Both the position numbers and the translations under genes were made by a program. This document shows positions 1 through 6,058 of a stretch of 13,894 nt of DNA, piece by piece. The DNA comes from Candidatus Woesearchaeota archaeon. GTDB taxonomy: Archaea > Nanobdellota > Nanobdellia > Woesearchaeales > UBA10216. The notes under the pieces were generated by a model that did no database searches, had not been told where the DNA came from, and saw only the letters and a program-made list of their open reading frames with translations. Position 1 is the first letter of the stretch. Each line of letters opens with the position of its first letter. The stretch is from the NCBI GenBank assembly GCA_023269295.1, contig JAHFTU010000009.1, positions 1-13,894 on the forward strand, read 5' to 3'.

Positions 1-364
1 AAAAAGATTTTATGAACTCGGCATCCAGCTTCTCGTCATTCTCAATTGAAAGCTCCGCTGTGGTCCTGTTTGCGACCATTAGCCTCTTGTAAAGCTCGAA
101 AAGCTTCTGCTTTTCTGCCTCATCAAACACCCTGCTCTCGTAAAGGTCTACAAGGTTCGTGTCAGGGTGCAGCACCTCTTCAACAATGGCGCCGACATTG
201 CCAACCTTGTCGCTTATCTGCTTCCTTATCTCCCTGAGCAGACCGCTTTCAGCCTCTATCGCGCTTATTTCAAACTCCGAGTCCAACTCGTCAAAGCCCG
301 GCAGCTTGTGTTTCTTCCTGAGCGCTTCGTACAGTTTCTTCAACTTGCTTGCCGACATTGCCAT
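1..364 (-). CDS. unrecognised helical protein, C-terminus cut by the window edge
   Basis: An open minus-strand frame runs from ATG at 364 off the left edge, giving 121 residues without a stop. It starts MAMSASKLKKLYEALRKKHK and reads on as charged, mostly helical sequence with a final visible stretch around ELSIENDEKLDAEF. I see no signal peptide, membrane segment or recognisable domain, and I do not know the family; it looks like a soluble cytoplasmic protein. A second in-frame ATG lies at 358 and an in-frame GTG at 365-367, just inside an upstream TGA. ATG 364 is chosen because a TATA-like TTTTTAAA lies at 421-428, leaving a short leader. Codon use matches the housekeeping genes nearby. The frame is certainly coding (long, and all competing frames are poorer); its function is unknown. 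Confidence 0.75.
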   Translation of the reverse strand, partial: MAMSASKLKKLYEALRKKHKLPGFDELDSEFEISAIEAESGLLREIRKQISDKVGNVGAIVEEVLHPDTNLVDLYESRVFDEAEKQKLFELYKRLMVANRTTAELSIENDEKLDAEFIKSF

Positions 365-420
365 CACTCATCAAAAATTAACGTGCTACTTTACATTGCT
401 ATTCGGCAACAAACGTGTGG

Positions 421-429
421 TTTAAAAAG
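421..429 (-). promoter_or_regulatory. TATA-like element for the left-edge gene
   Basis: On the minus strand this reads CTTTTTAAA, preceded by a purine-rich GGAAAAG that could serve as a BRE. It lies about 60 nt before ATG 364, so it would give a leader of about 30 nt. Position and sequence are the only support. Confidence 0.4.
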
Positions 430-456
430 CTTTTCCAAAAGAAAAAACAAAGAAAA

Positions 457-582
457 AATCAAGAGCGTTTCTTGATTGACATTCTCTCAGCCTATGGCTG
501 AGGGATGTCGCCTCTCCGGCACAATTCCGCTATGCGGAATGTGCAATCGGCTGCTGCCGATTTGCAACATTCTTTCTAAGAA
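457..582. repeat. run of abutting hairpins in the 365-584 intergenic region
   Basis: Inverted repeats follow one another almost without spacers. They are AATCAAGA/TCTTGATT (457-477, 5-nt loop); GACAT/ATGTC enclosing CTCAGCC/GGCTGAG with loop TAT (478-509); GCAC/GTGC enclosing ATTCCGC/GCGGAAT with loop TAT (519-544); AATCGGC/GCCGATT with loop TGCT (545-562); and TTCTT/AAGAA (570-582). A further imperfect hairpin (583-598) covers the stop codon of the gene ending at 585. The run lies just downstream of that minus-strand gene. It could be a complex terminator, a structured RNA or a REP-like element. The stems differ in sequence, so it is not a simple tandem repeat. Confidence 0.7.
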
Positions 583-584
583 GG

Positions 585-938
585 TCAGGCCCTGAGCCTT
601 ATCCTTTCAGCAAGAAGAACTATGCCTATGCCAGTAAGGACCATTTTGACTGCTGGAATGGTACCATTAAGCACCTCAAGAGCAGGGTTGGCCACATTAA
701 GGTAATTTAGTGCCGGAATTCCCAAGGCAACTATTCTGCTTATTACTCCCTGCGCGGCTGCGATGTAGACCAGCACCGAGAGCAGGTAAACCAGCGAATC
801 GGCTGTTTTGGGATAGCGCAGCACTTCTGCTGCAATGGTCTTGACCTTTGGCAGGACGTACTGGACTGCAAGGTAGGCACCTGCCCCGTAGGCTGCAGCA
901 CCCAGCAAGCTTACTAAAACAGTTTCAACAGTTGGCAT
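585..938 (-). CDS. small three-helix membrane protein, function unknown
   Basis: This 117-residue protein begins MPTVETVLVSLLGAAAYGAG. Three hydrophobic stretches (about residues 5-30, 48-72 and 92-112) suggest three membrane passes, with short charged joins (KVKTIAAEVLRYPK, then a basic tail ERIRLRA). There is no cleavable signal peptide and no catalytic motif I recognise. The start is well fixed: AGAGGTGA lies at 943-950, four bases before ATG 938, the clearest Shine-Dalgarno site in the window. A TATA-like box at 1021-1031 would give a leader of roughly 60 nt, unlike most genes here, which look leaderless. A perfect 12-bp tandem duplication sits in that leader. The gene stands alone between two structured non-coding segments. 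I see an integral membrane protein and infer nothing more. Confidence 0.8.
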   Translation of the reverse strand: MPTVETVLVSLLGAAAYGAGAYLAVQYVLPKVKTIAAEVLRYPKTADSLVYLLSVLVYIAAAQGVISRIVALGIPALNYLNVANPALEVLNGTIPAVKMVLTGIGIVLLAERIRLRA

Positions 939-942
939 CGTT

Positions 943-950
943 TCACCTCT
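943..950 (-). promoter_or_regulatory. strong ribosome binding site AGAGGTGA
   Basis: The minus-strand sequence AGAGGTGA followed by AAAC and ATG fixes the start at 938. It closely matches the archaeal anti-Shine-Dalgarno consensus GGAGGTGA. Most neighbouring genes lack such a site, so this gene is probably translated from a leadered mRNA. Confidence 0.8.
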
Positions 951-955
951 TTTTT

Positions 956-979
956 TAATAGCTTAATTAATAGCTTAAT
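956..979. repeat. perfect 12-bp tandem duplication in a 5' leader
   Basis: TAATAGCTTAAT occurs twice without a gap (956-967 and 968-979), followed by a partial third start (AATAA). It lies between the probable TATA box (1021-1031) and the ribosome binding site of the 117-residue membrane protein. The spacing is close to one helical turn, as expected for paired protein sites, but replication slippage would look the same. Confidence 0.85.
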
Positions 980-1020
980 AATAAGTGTTGAATAACTACG
1001 GAGAGAAGCAGCGGCTATTG

Positions 1021-1031
1021 GTATTTAAAAA
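1021..1031 (-). promoter_or_regulatory. TATA-like promoter for the small membrane protein
   Basis: The minus strand reads AAAAAGG then TTTTTAAATAC, a BRE-like purine run followed by a TATA-like core. Transcription would start near 1000, giving a leader of about 60 nt that includes the tandem repeat and the ribosome binding site. The same AT core could also be read toward the plus strand. Confidence 0.5.
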
Positions 1032-1045
1032 CCTTTTTATTTCTT

Positions 1046-1188
1046 GGTAATGTAAAGTTAATTGTGGTAGCCAACTTTGGTCCTGCGGACTTCACTTCCC
1101 TCTCCTACGGTTACCGTGGAGAGGAGAAGTGAACCTAAGCGTAGCTTAGGCAAAGTCGGTACAAAAACACGGGAAAGTTTACTTTACC
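1046..1188. mobile_element. 143-bp miniature inverted-repeat element with 9-bp target duplication
   Basis: The ends are inverted repeats: GGTAATGTAAA (1046-1056) against TTTACTTTACC (1178-1188), 10 of 11 bases pairing. The exact direct repeat TTATTTCTT sits immediately outside both ends (1037-1045 and 1189-1197), the mark of a transposase-made insertion. There is no coding frame inside. The interior folds into a tight four-way junction: a closing stem 1067-1079/1151-1162 (one mismatch, one bulge) holds GTCC/GGAC (1080-1090), a long arm 1091-1133 with 18 pairs, and CCTAAGC/GCTTAGG (1134-1150), with no unpaired base between the arms. The element inserted right at the rhomboid stop codon without changing the protein. 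The mobilising transposase family is unknown; 9-bp duplications occur in several IS families. Confidence 0.85.
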
Positions 1189-1827
1189 TTATTTCTTTCC
1201 CATGTTTTCCTTCTCCCACCTGTCAAACTCCTCTGCTGTGAGTATGTTCGCCCTTTTGCCGCTGCTGCCAGCAGAAAAATGCAAAGACCTCCTTCCCCTA
1301 ATCAGAAATCCCGCGACGATACCTGTTGCAAGGCCTGCGAGATGGCCGGCGTTGGCAATTCCTGTTGGCACTATGAAGCCGAAAAGGTCGCTCACAGCCC
1401 AGACAACTGCTGCCACATACATTGGCATCGGAATATAGTACACCCAAACAGTCAAGGTTGGCTGCAAAACAGCAAGAGTGCCAATGACTCCGAATATTGC
1501 TCCCGAAGCGCCAACCACTGCACCGTAAAAGAATGTTGAGGCAATGCTTGACAAAAGCCCGGCGACAAAAAACACAACAAGGAAGCGCTTGGAGCCAATG
1601 GTTTGCTCAAGGATGCTGCCGAACATCACCATGCCAAGCCCGTTAAACAGGATGTGGGCAATGCCTGCGTGCAGGAACACGGCAGTAAGCAGCGTCCACG
1701 GCCTGCTCCAGGCGTCAGCAGAAACCAGCCTAAAGTTGTATGTAACAGCGGGAAAAATTATCTGGAGCGCAAAAACCGCAGCAATTATGCCAGTAAGCCA
1801 CATTGCATAGTGCCTGTTCTGTTCCAT
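1189..1827 (-). CDS. rhomboid-family intramembrane serine protease
   Basis: With ATG at 1827 the protein has 212 residues. It has the rhomboid core: HAGIAHILFNG (His58 and Asn62) in the second helix region, the catalytic serine in GASG (Ser108) followed by AIFGVIG, and the catalytic histidine in NAGHLAGLATG (His162). Both catalytic residues are present, so it is probably active, cleaving substrates within the membrane. About six hydrophobic helices are visible and a charged C-terminal tail follows (EEFDRWEKENMGKK). The frame also opens upstream at ATG 1836 and TTG 1866. I prefer 1827 because the TATA box at 1850-1857 lies 26 nt before it, giving a leaderless start. Its stop codon is part of the target duplication of the adjoining miniature element. 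Substrates are unknown. Confidence 0.93.
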   Translation of the reverse strand: MEQNRHYAMWLTGIIAAVFALQIIFPAVTYNFRLVSADAWSRPWTLLTAVFLHAGIAHILFNGLGMVMFGSILEQTIGSKRFLVVFFVAGLLSSIASTFFYGAVVGASGAIFGVIGTLAVLQPTLTVWVYYIPMPMYVAAVVWAVSDLFGFIVPTGIANAGHLAGLATGIVAGFLIRGRRSLHFSAGSSGKRANILTAEEFDRWEKENMGKK

Positions 1828-1849
1828 GCCCAGCATCAGCCGTGGCGGC

Positions 1850-1857
1850 TTTATAAT
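1850..1857 (-). promoter_or_regulatory. TATA box of the rhomboid gene
   Basis: The minus strand reads AATTATAAAG here. The box centre is 26 nt upstream of ATG 1827, which favours that codon over the longer alternatives at 1836 and 1866. Confidence 0.6.
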
Positions 1858-1891
1858 TTTTGCCAAACGAGAGAAGAAAGAAAATAAGAAG

Positions 1892-1984
1892 AGCCTCCGG
1901 CGAGACTTGCACTCGCGACCTTCTGAATCTGCCTGAAAAAATTGGTTTACAAGTCAGACGCACTAGCTACTGTGCTACGGAGGC
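1892..1984 (-). tRNA. tRNA-Thr (anticodon TGT) with a 20-nt intron
   Basis: Acceptor stem GCCTCCG/CGGAGGC (1978-1984 with 1893-1899), D-stem GCAC/GTGC, anticodon stem TCTGA/TCAGA and T-stem GCGAG/CTCGC all pair fully. The loop reads C-T-TGT-A, so the anticodon is TGT, decoding ACA. Twenty extra bases follow A37 (about 1928-1947, assignable to within one base), a canonical 37/38 intron with a relaxed bulge-helix-bulge fold (TTG pairing CAG, then CC pairing GG). Base 73 is T, as usual for archaeal tRNA-Thr, and CCA is not encoded. The D-loop has C where G19 is expected and the T-loop has G where T55 is expected (TGCAAGT), so the elbow contacts are unusual. Mature length is 73 nt before CCA. Confidence 0.93.
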
Positions 1985-2009
1985 ATGGCAAGAAGGCGGC
2001 TGCTGCAGC

Positions 2010-2018
2010 TTTATAAAA
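2010..2018 (-). promoter_or_regulatory. TATA box of tRNA-Thr
   Basis: The minus strand reads TTTTATAAA, centred about 30 nt upstream of the tRNA 5' end at 1984, inside the short gap after the exchanger gene. Spacing allows a leader of a few bases. Confidence 0.6.
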
Positions 2019-2028
2019 TTATTGTGCA

Positions 2029-2964
2029 TCAATGCAACGATGTTGTCAGCTCTGTCGCAATGAATATGATGTACAGCAGGATGAGCAGCACTCCTTCATT
2101 TCTTGTGAATACCTTGCCTGGCTTGAGGAAGAATATGGTTGCAGAAACAGCCAGCGCTGAGAAAACTGCAAGGTTTGTGATGTTTATGCCTGACAGCGCA
2201 ATGGGCCTTATTAGCGCTGTTATGCCTACCAGCAGGGTTGCATCAATTATGACCGTGCCAAAAACATCGCCAAGTGCAAGGCCGTCTATGTGCTTTTTGA
2301 GGGAAGAAAGCGAGAACATCAGCTCGGGCAGTGTCGTTATTACGCCAACGAAGACAATTCCCACAAGGGCAAGAGGAATATTGAAATCATTGCCAAGCTG
2401 CTCTGCAAATTTGACAAGGAAGCTTGCAGCCACCAGGACCACAATGCTGCTGAGGGCAAACAGGCTGAAGTTTTTAACCATACCCTCCTTAGGCCCGTGC
2501 GCCAGCTTTGCCAGGACATGGTCTTCGCGAAGCATTCCAAATATGAACATGAAGCACGCCGCAATGAGCGCGAGGCCTTCAATCCTGCCTATTTGCCCGT
2601 CAAGGCTGAAAAGCACAGGAAGCATGACAAGCCCGACAAGCCAGAACTCGTGGGCAAACTCCTTGCTGTGTATTTGTATCCTTCCGGCAGCTACAGCAAC
2701 TATGCCTATCACAAGGCTGAGGTCTGCTATGTTGCCGCCGAGCAGGGTCCCAATCCCGAGGGAAGGAACGTTTTTTATTGCTGAAACAATTGAGATAAAG
2801 GCTTCAGGGAACGATGATACTATGCCTATCAGGAGAAAGCTGGTGAGGAAGAAGCTTATCCTGTCAGCCTGTGCAACTCTTGAGATAAAGCGGACAGCAT
2901 AGCTACCTGCCCTTACCATTATTAAGGCCGATATTGCAAAGCCAATGACGTCATACAGCAACAT
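2029..2964 (-). CDS. sodium/calcium exchanger family (CaCA) membrane transporter
   Basis: This 311-residue integral membrane protein has about ten hydrophobic segments and the two inverted alpha repeats of the Ca2+/cation antiporter family. Alpha-1 is around residues 49-90 (SSFPEAFIS then GTLLGGNIADLSLVIG), alpha-2 around 209-248 (TTLPELMFS then LGDVFGTVIIDATLLVG). The Pro-Glu pairs at 53-54 and 213-214 are the expected cation ligands. A charged loop (REDHVLAKLAHGPKEG, about 146-161) separates the two halves. The usual asparagine-bearing GSN/GNI part is kept in alpha-1 but replaced by GTVIID in alpha-2, so ion specificity should not be assumed. The start at 2964 is the first ATG and follows gatE by 54 bp on the same strand, so co-transcription is possible; an AATAAAAG at about 2978-2985 could be its own promoter. 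Confidence 0.9.
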   Translation of the reverse strand: MLLYDVIGFAISALIMVRAGSYAVRFISRVAQADRISFFLTSFLLIGIVSSFPEAFISIVSAIKNVPSLGIGTLLGGNIADLSLVIGIVAVAAGRIQIHSKEFAHEFWLVGLVMLPVLFSLDGQIGRIEGLALIAACFMFIFGMLREDHVLAKLAHGPKEGMVKNFSLFALSSIVVLVAASFLVKFAEQLGNDFNIPLALVGIVFVGVITTLPELMFSLSSLKKHIDGLALGDVFGTVIIDATLLVGITALIRPIALSGINITNLAVFSALAVSATIFFLKPGKVFTRNEGVLLILLYIIFIATELTTSLH

Positions 2965-3018
2965 TTAGTACATTGCCTCTTTTATTCCAAGCACCTGCAA
3001 CAATTGATGTTAGCACAA

Positions 3019-4881
3019 TCACTGCTTTGCAAGCGATTTAAGCTTTTCTACAATCTTCTGGCCCGGCGCTTTCCCGCGCAGCTTCTCCATTGCCTTGCCT
3101 ATCAGCGCATTGAACGGCAGGTTTTTGTTCAGGGCAACTATTTCCTTGAGTTCCTTTTCCAATTCAGCATCAGACATGATGCCGTGCCTTGACAGGTCCA
3201 GCTTTCCAGACTTTGCGGCATCAGCAAGCGCGGCAACAACAGACTCCTTAGCAAGTTTTCCTGAGTTTACAGCAGCAAAAACCTGCCTCAGCGAGTCATC
3301 GCTCACTGAATCAGCTGCCTCTGCAGAAACTCCAAGTATGCTGATGTCTTTCCTGAAGCCCATCAGCGTATCAGCAATGTATGGCGCACTAAGCTTTGGG
3401 AACTTGCCAACAAGCTCCTCAAACAGCTCGGCATAGTCGCTGCGCACAATTGATTTTGCCAGGTCAGGCGACAGGCCGAGCTTTTCATAGTCAGCAACTT
3501 TCTCAATCAGCAGCCGTGGCAGCTTTATTCCTCTGGCATAATCGCCTGGGCTGACAAGCGGAACGTCGGTCTCCGGGTACATCCTTGCCGAGCCGGGCAT
3601 GGGCCTGAGGAAAGTTGTTGTGCCGTCCTCATTAGCCTTCCTGACCTCAGAAGGAACGCCCTTGACTGCCTGCCTTGCCCTTTCAAGCGCAGCGCTCATG
3701 CCTCTCTCAGCATCGCCTTTCCCGGCTGCCACAATTATGAAAGCGTCATTGCTGCTGCAGCTCAGCTTCTTGTTTATCTTATCAACATACTCTGGTGTTA
3801 TTCCGTACTTTGGCAGCTCGTCGCTGTGCACAACGCCCCCAACGCCGGCATATGCCCGGGCATAGCCGCTGAGCTCTTTCCCCAATCTTACAACCGGCTG
3901 CCCCTCTGGAAGGAAATGCTTTCCGATTAATCCCTTAAATCCTGAGAGCTTTGCAGCCAGCACAACGCCGCTCTTTACGACAACAGATTGTATTATTTCT
4001 GAGGGGCAGTTGCCAAGTGCAGCTGAGGCATCCACAGCTTCCCCAACAGCAGCCGACTTCTTCCTGAGTTCAGCAGCAGCCTCAGCCAGGCCTTTTTGCC
4101 GCAGTGCCTCGTACTCAACCAGCTTTGGAATCAGCCGCAGCTCCTGCGCGCCCTTAATCTCAACCCTTGCGCCTGCAGCGATTGAAACATTAACGTCCTG
4201 CCTTATCGTGCCAAGCCCCCTTTTTACATTGCCGGTGCTGCGAAGCACCATCCCAATGTATTCAGCAGCCTCTTTTACTTCCTCTGGCGTTTTCATGTCA
4301 GGGCCAGTGGCAATCTCCACAAGCGGAATCCCGAGGCGGGACAGGTTGTAAGTGTCTGCACTTGCTGTCCTCTCAACAATCTTTGCAGATTCTTCCTCAA
4401 CGCACACGGTGGCGATTGTAATGCGGTTTCCACCAAGGCTTATTTCTCCATTCCTCGCAACCAGCGCTGTCCTCTGGAATCCTGAAGTGTTGGAGCCGTC
4501 AACCACAGTTTTCCTCATGACCTGGATTGTATCAACAGGCCTTGTCTTCAGCAGCAGTGCAGCCTGGAGGACAATTTGCAGCGCCTCGCTGTTGAGGCCG
4601 TGAATTGGCTCCTCATCAAGCTCAACATCGCAGGTCGTGTCATTGTAGGCGTTGTAGACAAAGTGCTTTGAGCGTAGCTGCTCATACGCTGCTGCAACGT
4701 CCATTTCGCCAGTCTCGCCAGCCGAAGCGCGAAGGCGCCTTCTGACAACAACATCGGCCTTGTCATCGCGTATGGCTGTCGGGCATCCGCAGAACAATTT
4801 TGCCTTGGTGTCCAGCTGCTGGTGGATTTCTATGCCGGCTTTCAAGCCAAGAGATTTGTAATCAACTGCTGCCTGATTCAT
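3019..4881 (-). CDS. gatE: glutamyl-tRNA(Gln) amidotransferase subunit E
   Basis: GatE is the kinase/tRNA-binding half of the archaeal GatDE enzyme. It phosphorylates Glu on misacylated Glu-tRNA(Gln), then uses ammonia supplied by GatD to make Gln-tRNA(Gln). The 620 residues have full family length. The N-terminal GatB-like core starts with GIEIHQQLDTKAKLFCGCPT (16-35) and continues with TCDVELDEEP (83-92), MRKTVVDGSNTSGFQRT (122-138), SRLGIPLVEIATGPD (181-195) and RQDVNVSI (227-234). The GatE-specific AspRS-like insertion (GAD) lies around 310-420, followed by RPMPGSARMYPETDVP (426-441) and the helical C-terminal tRNA-binding tail (about 470-620). The start at 4881 lies 27 nt after a TATA box (4905-4912), giving a leaderless mRNA. 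Its partner gatD is about 3 kb away under its own promoter. Confidence 0.97.
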   Translation of the reverse strand: MNQAAVDYKSLGLKAGIEIHQQLDTKAKLFCGCPTAIRDDKADVVVRRRLRASAGETGEMDVAAAYEQLRSKHFVYNAYNDTTCDVELDEEPIHGLNSEALQIVLQAALLLKTRPVDTIQVMRKTVVDGSNTSGFQRTALVARNGEISLGGNRITIATVCVEEESAKIVERTASADTYNLSRLGIPLVEIATGPDMKTPEEVKEAAEYIGMVLRSTGNVKRGLGTIRQDVNVSIAAGARVEIKGAQELRLIPKLVEYEALRQKGLAEAAAELRKKSAAVGEAVDASAALGNCPSEIIQSVVVKSGVVLAAKLSGFKGLIGKHFLPEGQPVVRLGKELSGYARAYAGVGGVVHSDELPKYGITPEYVDKINKKLSCSSNDAFIIVAAGKGDAERGMSAALERARQAVKGVPSEVRKANEDGTTTFLRPMPGSARMYPETDVPLVSPGDYARGIKLPRLLIEKVADYEKLGLSPDLAKSIVRSDYAELFEELVGKFPKLSAPYIADTLMGFRKDISILGVSAEAADSVSDDSLRQVFAAVNSGKLAKESVVAALADAAKSGKLDLSRHGIMSDAELEKELKEIVALNKNLPFNALIGKAMEKLRGKAPGQKIVEKLKSLAKQ

Positions 4882-4904
4882 AAGCTCAGAATAAAAGCTG
4901 AGTG

Positions 4905-4912
4905 TTATTAAA
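4905..4912 (-). promoter_or_regulatory. TATA box of gatE
   Basis: Minus-strand TTTAATAA is centred 27 nt before ATG 4881, the spacing expected for a leaderless archaeal transcript. Confidence 0.6.
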
Positions 4913-4942
4913 GTTTGCGATAGCGGGGCGCTTTAAGAATTA

Positions 4943-4952
4943 GGTGACCACA
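4943..4952. repeat. left copy of a 10-bp inverted repeat bracketing fic
   Basis: GGTGACCACA here matches exactly, in inverted orientation, TGTGGTCACC at 5925-5934 just after the fic stop codon. It is 12 bp upstream of the fic TATA box. It could be a cassette boundary or a regulator site. No direct target duplication is visible outside the pair. Confidence 0.6.
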
Positions 4953-4964
4953 AAATAGGAAATA

Positions 4965-4972
4965 TTTATAAA
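4965..4972 (+). promoter_or_regulatory. TATA box of fic
   Basis: TTTATAAA, preceded by the purine-rich TAGGAAATA, is centred 26 nt before ATG 4995. This implies a leaderless mRNA and argues against the in-frame GTG at 4974, which lies only 5 nt after the box centre. Confidence 0.7.
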
Positions 4973-4994
4973 CGTGGACACCTTTAACAGACGT

Positions 4995-5918
4995 ATGTAT
5001 GTTGAAAAAAGAAAAGTTGGGAAAAAGGTCAAGTACTATCTTGTCCATTCTTATAGGGAAAAGAAGAAAGTAAGAAAGATAAGGAAATACCTTGGGCAGA
5101 ATCTTGCGAAGGAAGAATTGGAGGCAGCCAAAAGAGTGGCAAAAAAGCATGTTCTTGAGCTTGTGCGAGAAGTAAGCACGGAAGTTTTTCTCTTCACGTT
5201 AACGAAAAAGCAGGTTGAAACGCTGAACAGGCGCGACAAAAAAATCAGGATCGGCCATTTCGGCCAAAGGGAATGGCAGAGGTTCACAGAGGAATTTGTT
5301 TACAGCACCAATGCGATAGAAGGCTCGACAGTGCAACGGGAAGAAGTGCCGGAAATCCTGCGCAGGCCAAAAGCTTCAGGTGCTGAAGAGTTGGAAACAA
5401 AAGGGGTTGCAAGAGCAGTGGATTACATCAGAGAGACAAAGGAAGACGTATCAATTGAGTTACTGAAAGCGCTCCATAAGATGTGCTTTGAGGGTTCCAA
5501 GGATTTTGCAGGGCAACTAAGAAATGTTGAAGTAGTTGTAAGAAACTCGAGAGGGGATATCTTGCATCAAGGTGTGCCTGCCGTTCATTTGCAACTGGCC
5601 TTAGGGGATATGGTTTCTTGGTATAAGAAGAATAAAAACAAGTTCAAACCCTTGGTAATGGCGGCAATCATGCATAACCAGTTTGAACATATTCACCCTT
5701 TCCAGGATGGCAATGGCAGGGTTGGCAGGCTTTTGCTCAATTTTATTCTCGTAAAGAACAGGTATCCACCCATAAATGTTGCATTGGAAGACCGGGCTGA
5801 ATATTACTGGACCCTGCAGGAATACCAGAAAAACGGAAACTTAAAACCAACGGTAGAGTTTTTAATCAAGCAGTACGGGAAAACAATGAGGGAGGTGGCC
5901 ACGAAAGCCAGAAAATAG
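4995..5918 (+). CDS. Fic-domain protein, probable AMP transferase
   Basis: The 307-residue protein carries the full Fic signature HPFQDGNGRVGR at 234-245, with the catalytic histidine, so it probably transfers AMP from ATP to a target protein. TNAIEG at 105-110 fits the inhibitory (S/T)xxxE(G/N) motif; lying before the Fic core it makes this a class II, self-restrained Fic. GQLRNVEVVV (173-182) fits the core's beta-flap side. The first 60 residues are very basic (MYVEKRKVGKKVKYYLVHSY and onward), a feature I infer may bind nucleic acid. No separate antitoxin gene is adjacent, consistent with the built-in motif. The gene is divergent from gatE, richer in A/T than its neighbours and bracketed by an exact 10-bp inverted repeat, which suggests acquired DNA. 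The target is unknown. Confidence 0.92.
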   Translation: MYVEKRKVGKKVKYYLVHSYREKKKVRKIRKYLGQNLAKEELEAAKRVAKKHVLELVREVSTEVFLFTLTKKQVETLNRRDKKIRIGHFGQREWQRFTEEFVYSTNAIEGSTVQREEVPEILRRPKASGAEELETKGVARAVDYIRETKEDVSIELLKALHKMCFEGSKDFAGQLRNVEVVVRNSRGDILHQGVPAVHLQLALGDMVSWYKKNKNKFKPLVMAAIMHNQFEHIHPFQDGNGRVGRLLLNFILVKNRYPPINVALEDRAEYYWTLQEYQKNGNLKPTVEFLIKQYGKTMREVATKARK

Positions 5919-5924
5919 CGAAAG

Positions 5925-5934
5925 TGTGGTCACC
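5925..5934. repeat. right copy of the 10-bp inverted repeat bracketing fic
   Basis: TGTGGTCACC begins 6 bp after the fic stop codon and is the exact reverse complement of 4943-4952. Confidence 0.6.
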
Positions 5935-5968
5935 CGCATTCCTAGCTATTACCGTTGAAATTTGCTAT

Positions 5969-6058
5969 AGAGAACTTTGAATAACCGCCTATTAATGACT
6001 TTTGTTCAAAGTTCTCTTAGACAAGTTTGATGGATATGATAGTTAATCAAAGTTGTCT
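5969..6058. repeat. four alternating copies of a 13-bp motif forming two hairpins
   Basis: AGAGAACTTTGAA (5969-5981) pairs perfectly with 6005-6017 across a 23-nt loop. Directly next to it, AGACAAGTTTGAT (6019-6031) pairs with 6046-6058 with one mismatch across a 14-nt loop. All four arms are versions of one motif, AGA(G/C)AACTTTGA(A/T), in alternating direction. The last copy touches the TATA box at 6057-6064. It could be an operator array for the small membrane gene downstream, a terminator behind fic, or a mobile-element remnant. Confidence 0.8.

Noticed and set aside
457..598. CRISPR array
   Set aside because: The hairpin units differ in sequence and spacing; there is no constant repeat with variable spacers.
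1985..2902. 305-codon plus-strand frame opposite the exchanger
   Set aside because: It mirrors a clear transporter gene, has low-complexity Ser/Arg/Pro content and no promoter; it is a shadow.
5969..5981. Link between the 13-bp motif and the tRNA T-loop (shared GAACTTTGAA, also at 9669-9678)
   Set aside because: Only ten bases match, and in the tRNA they are fully explained by the T-loop and intron junction; probably chance.
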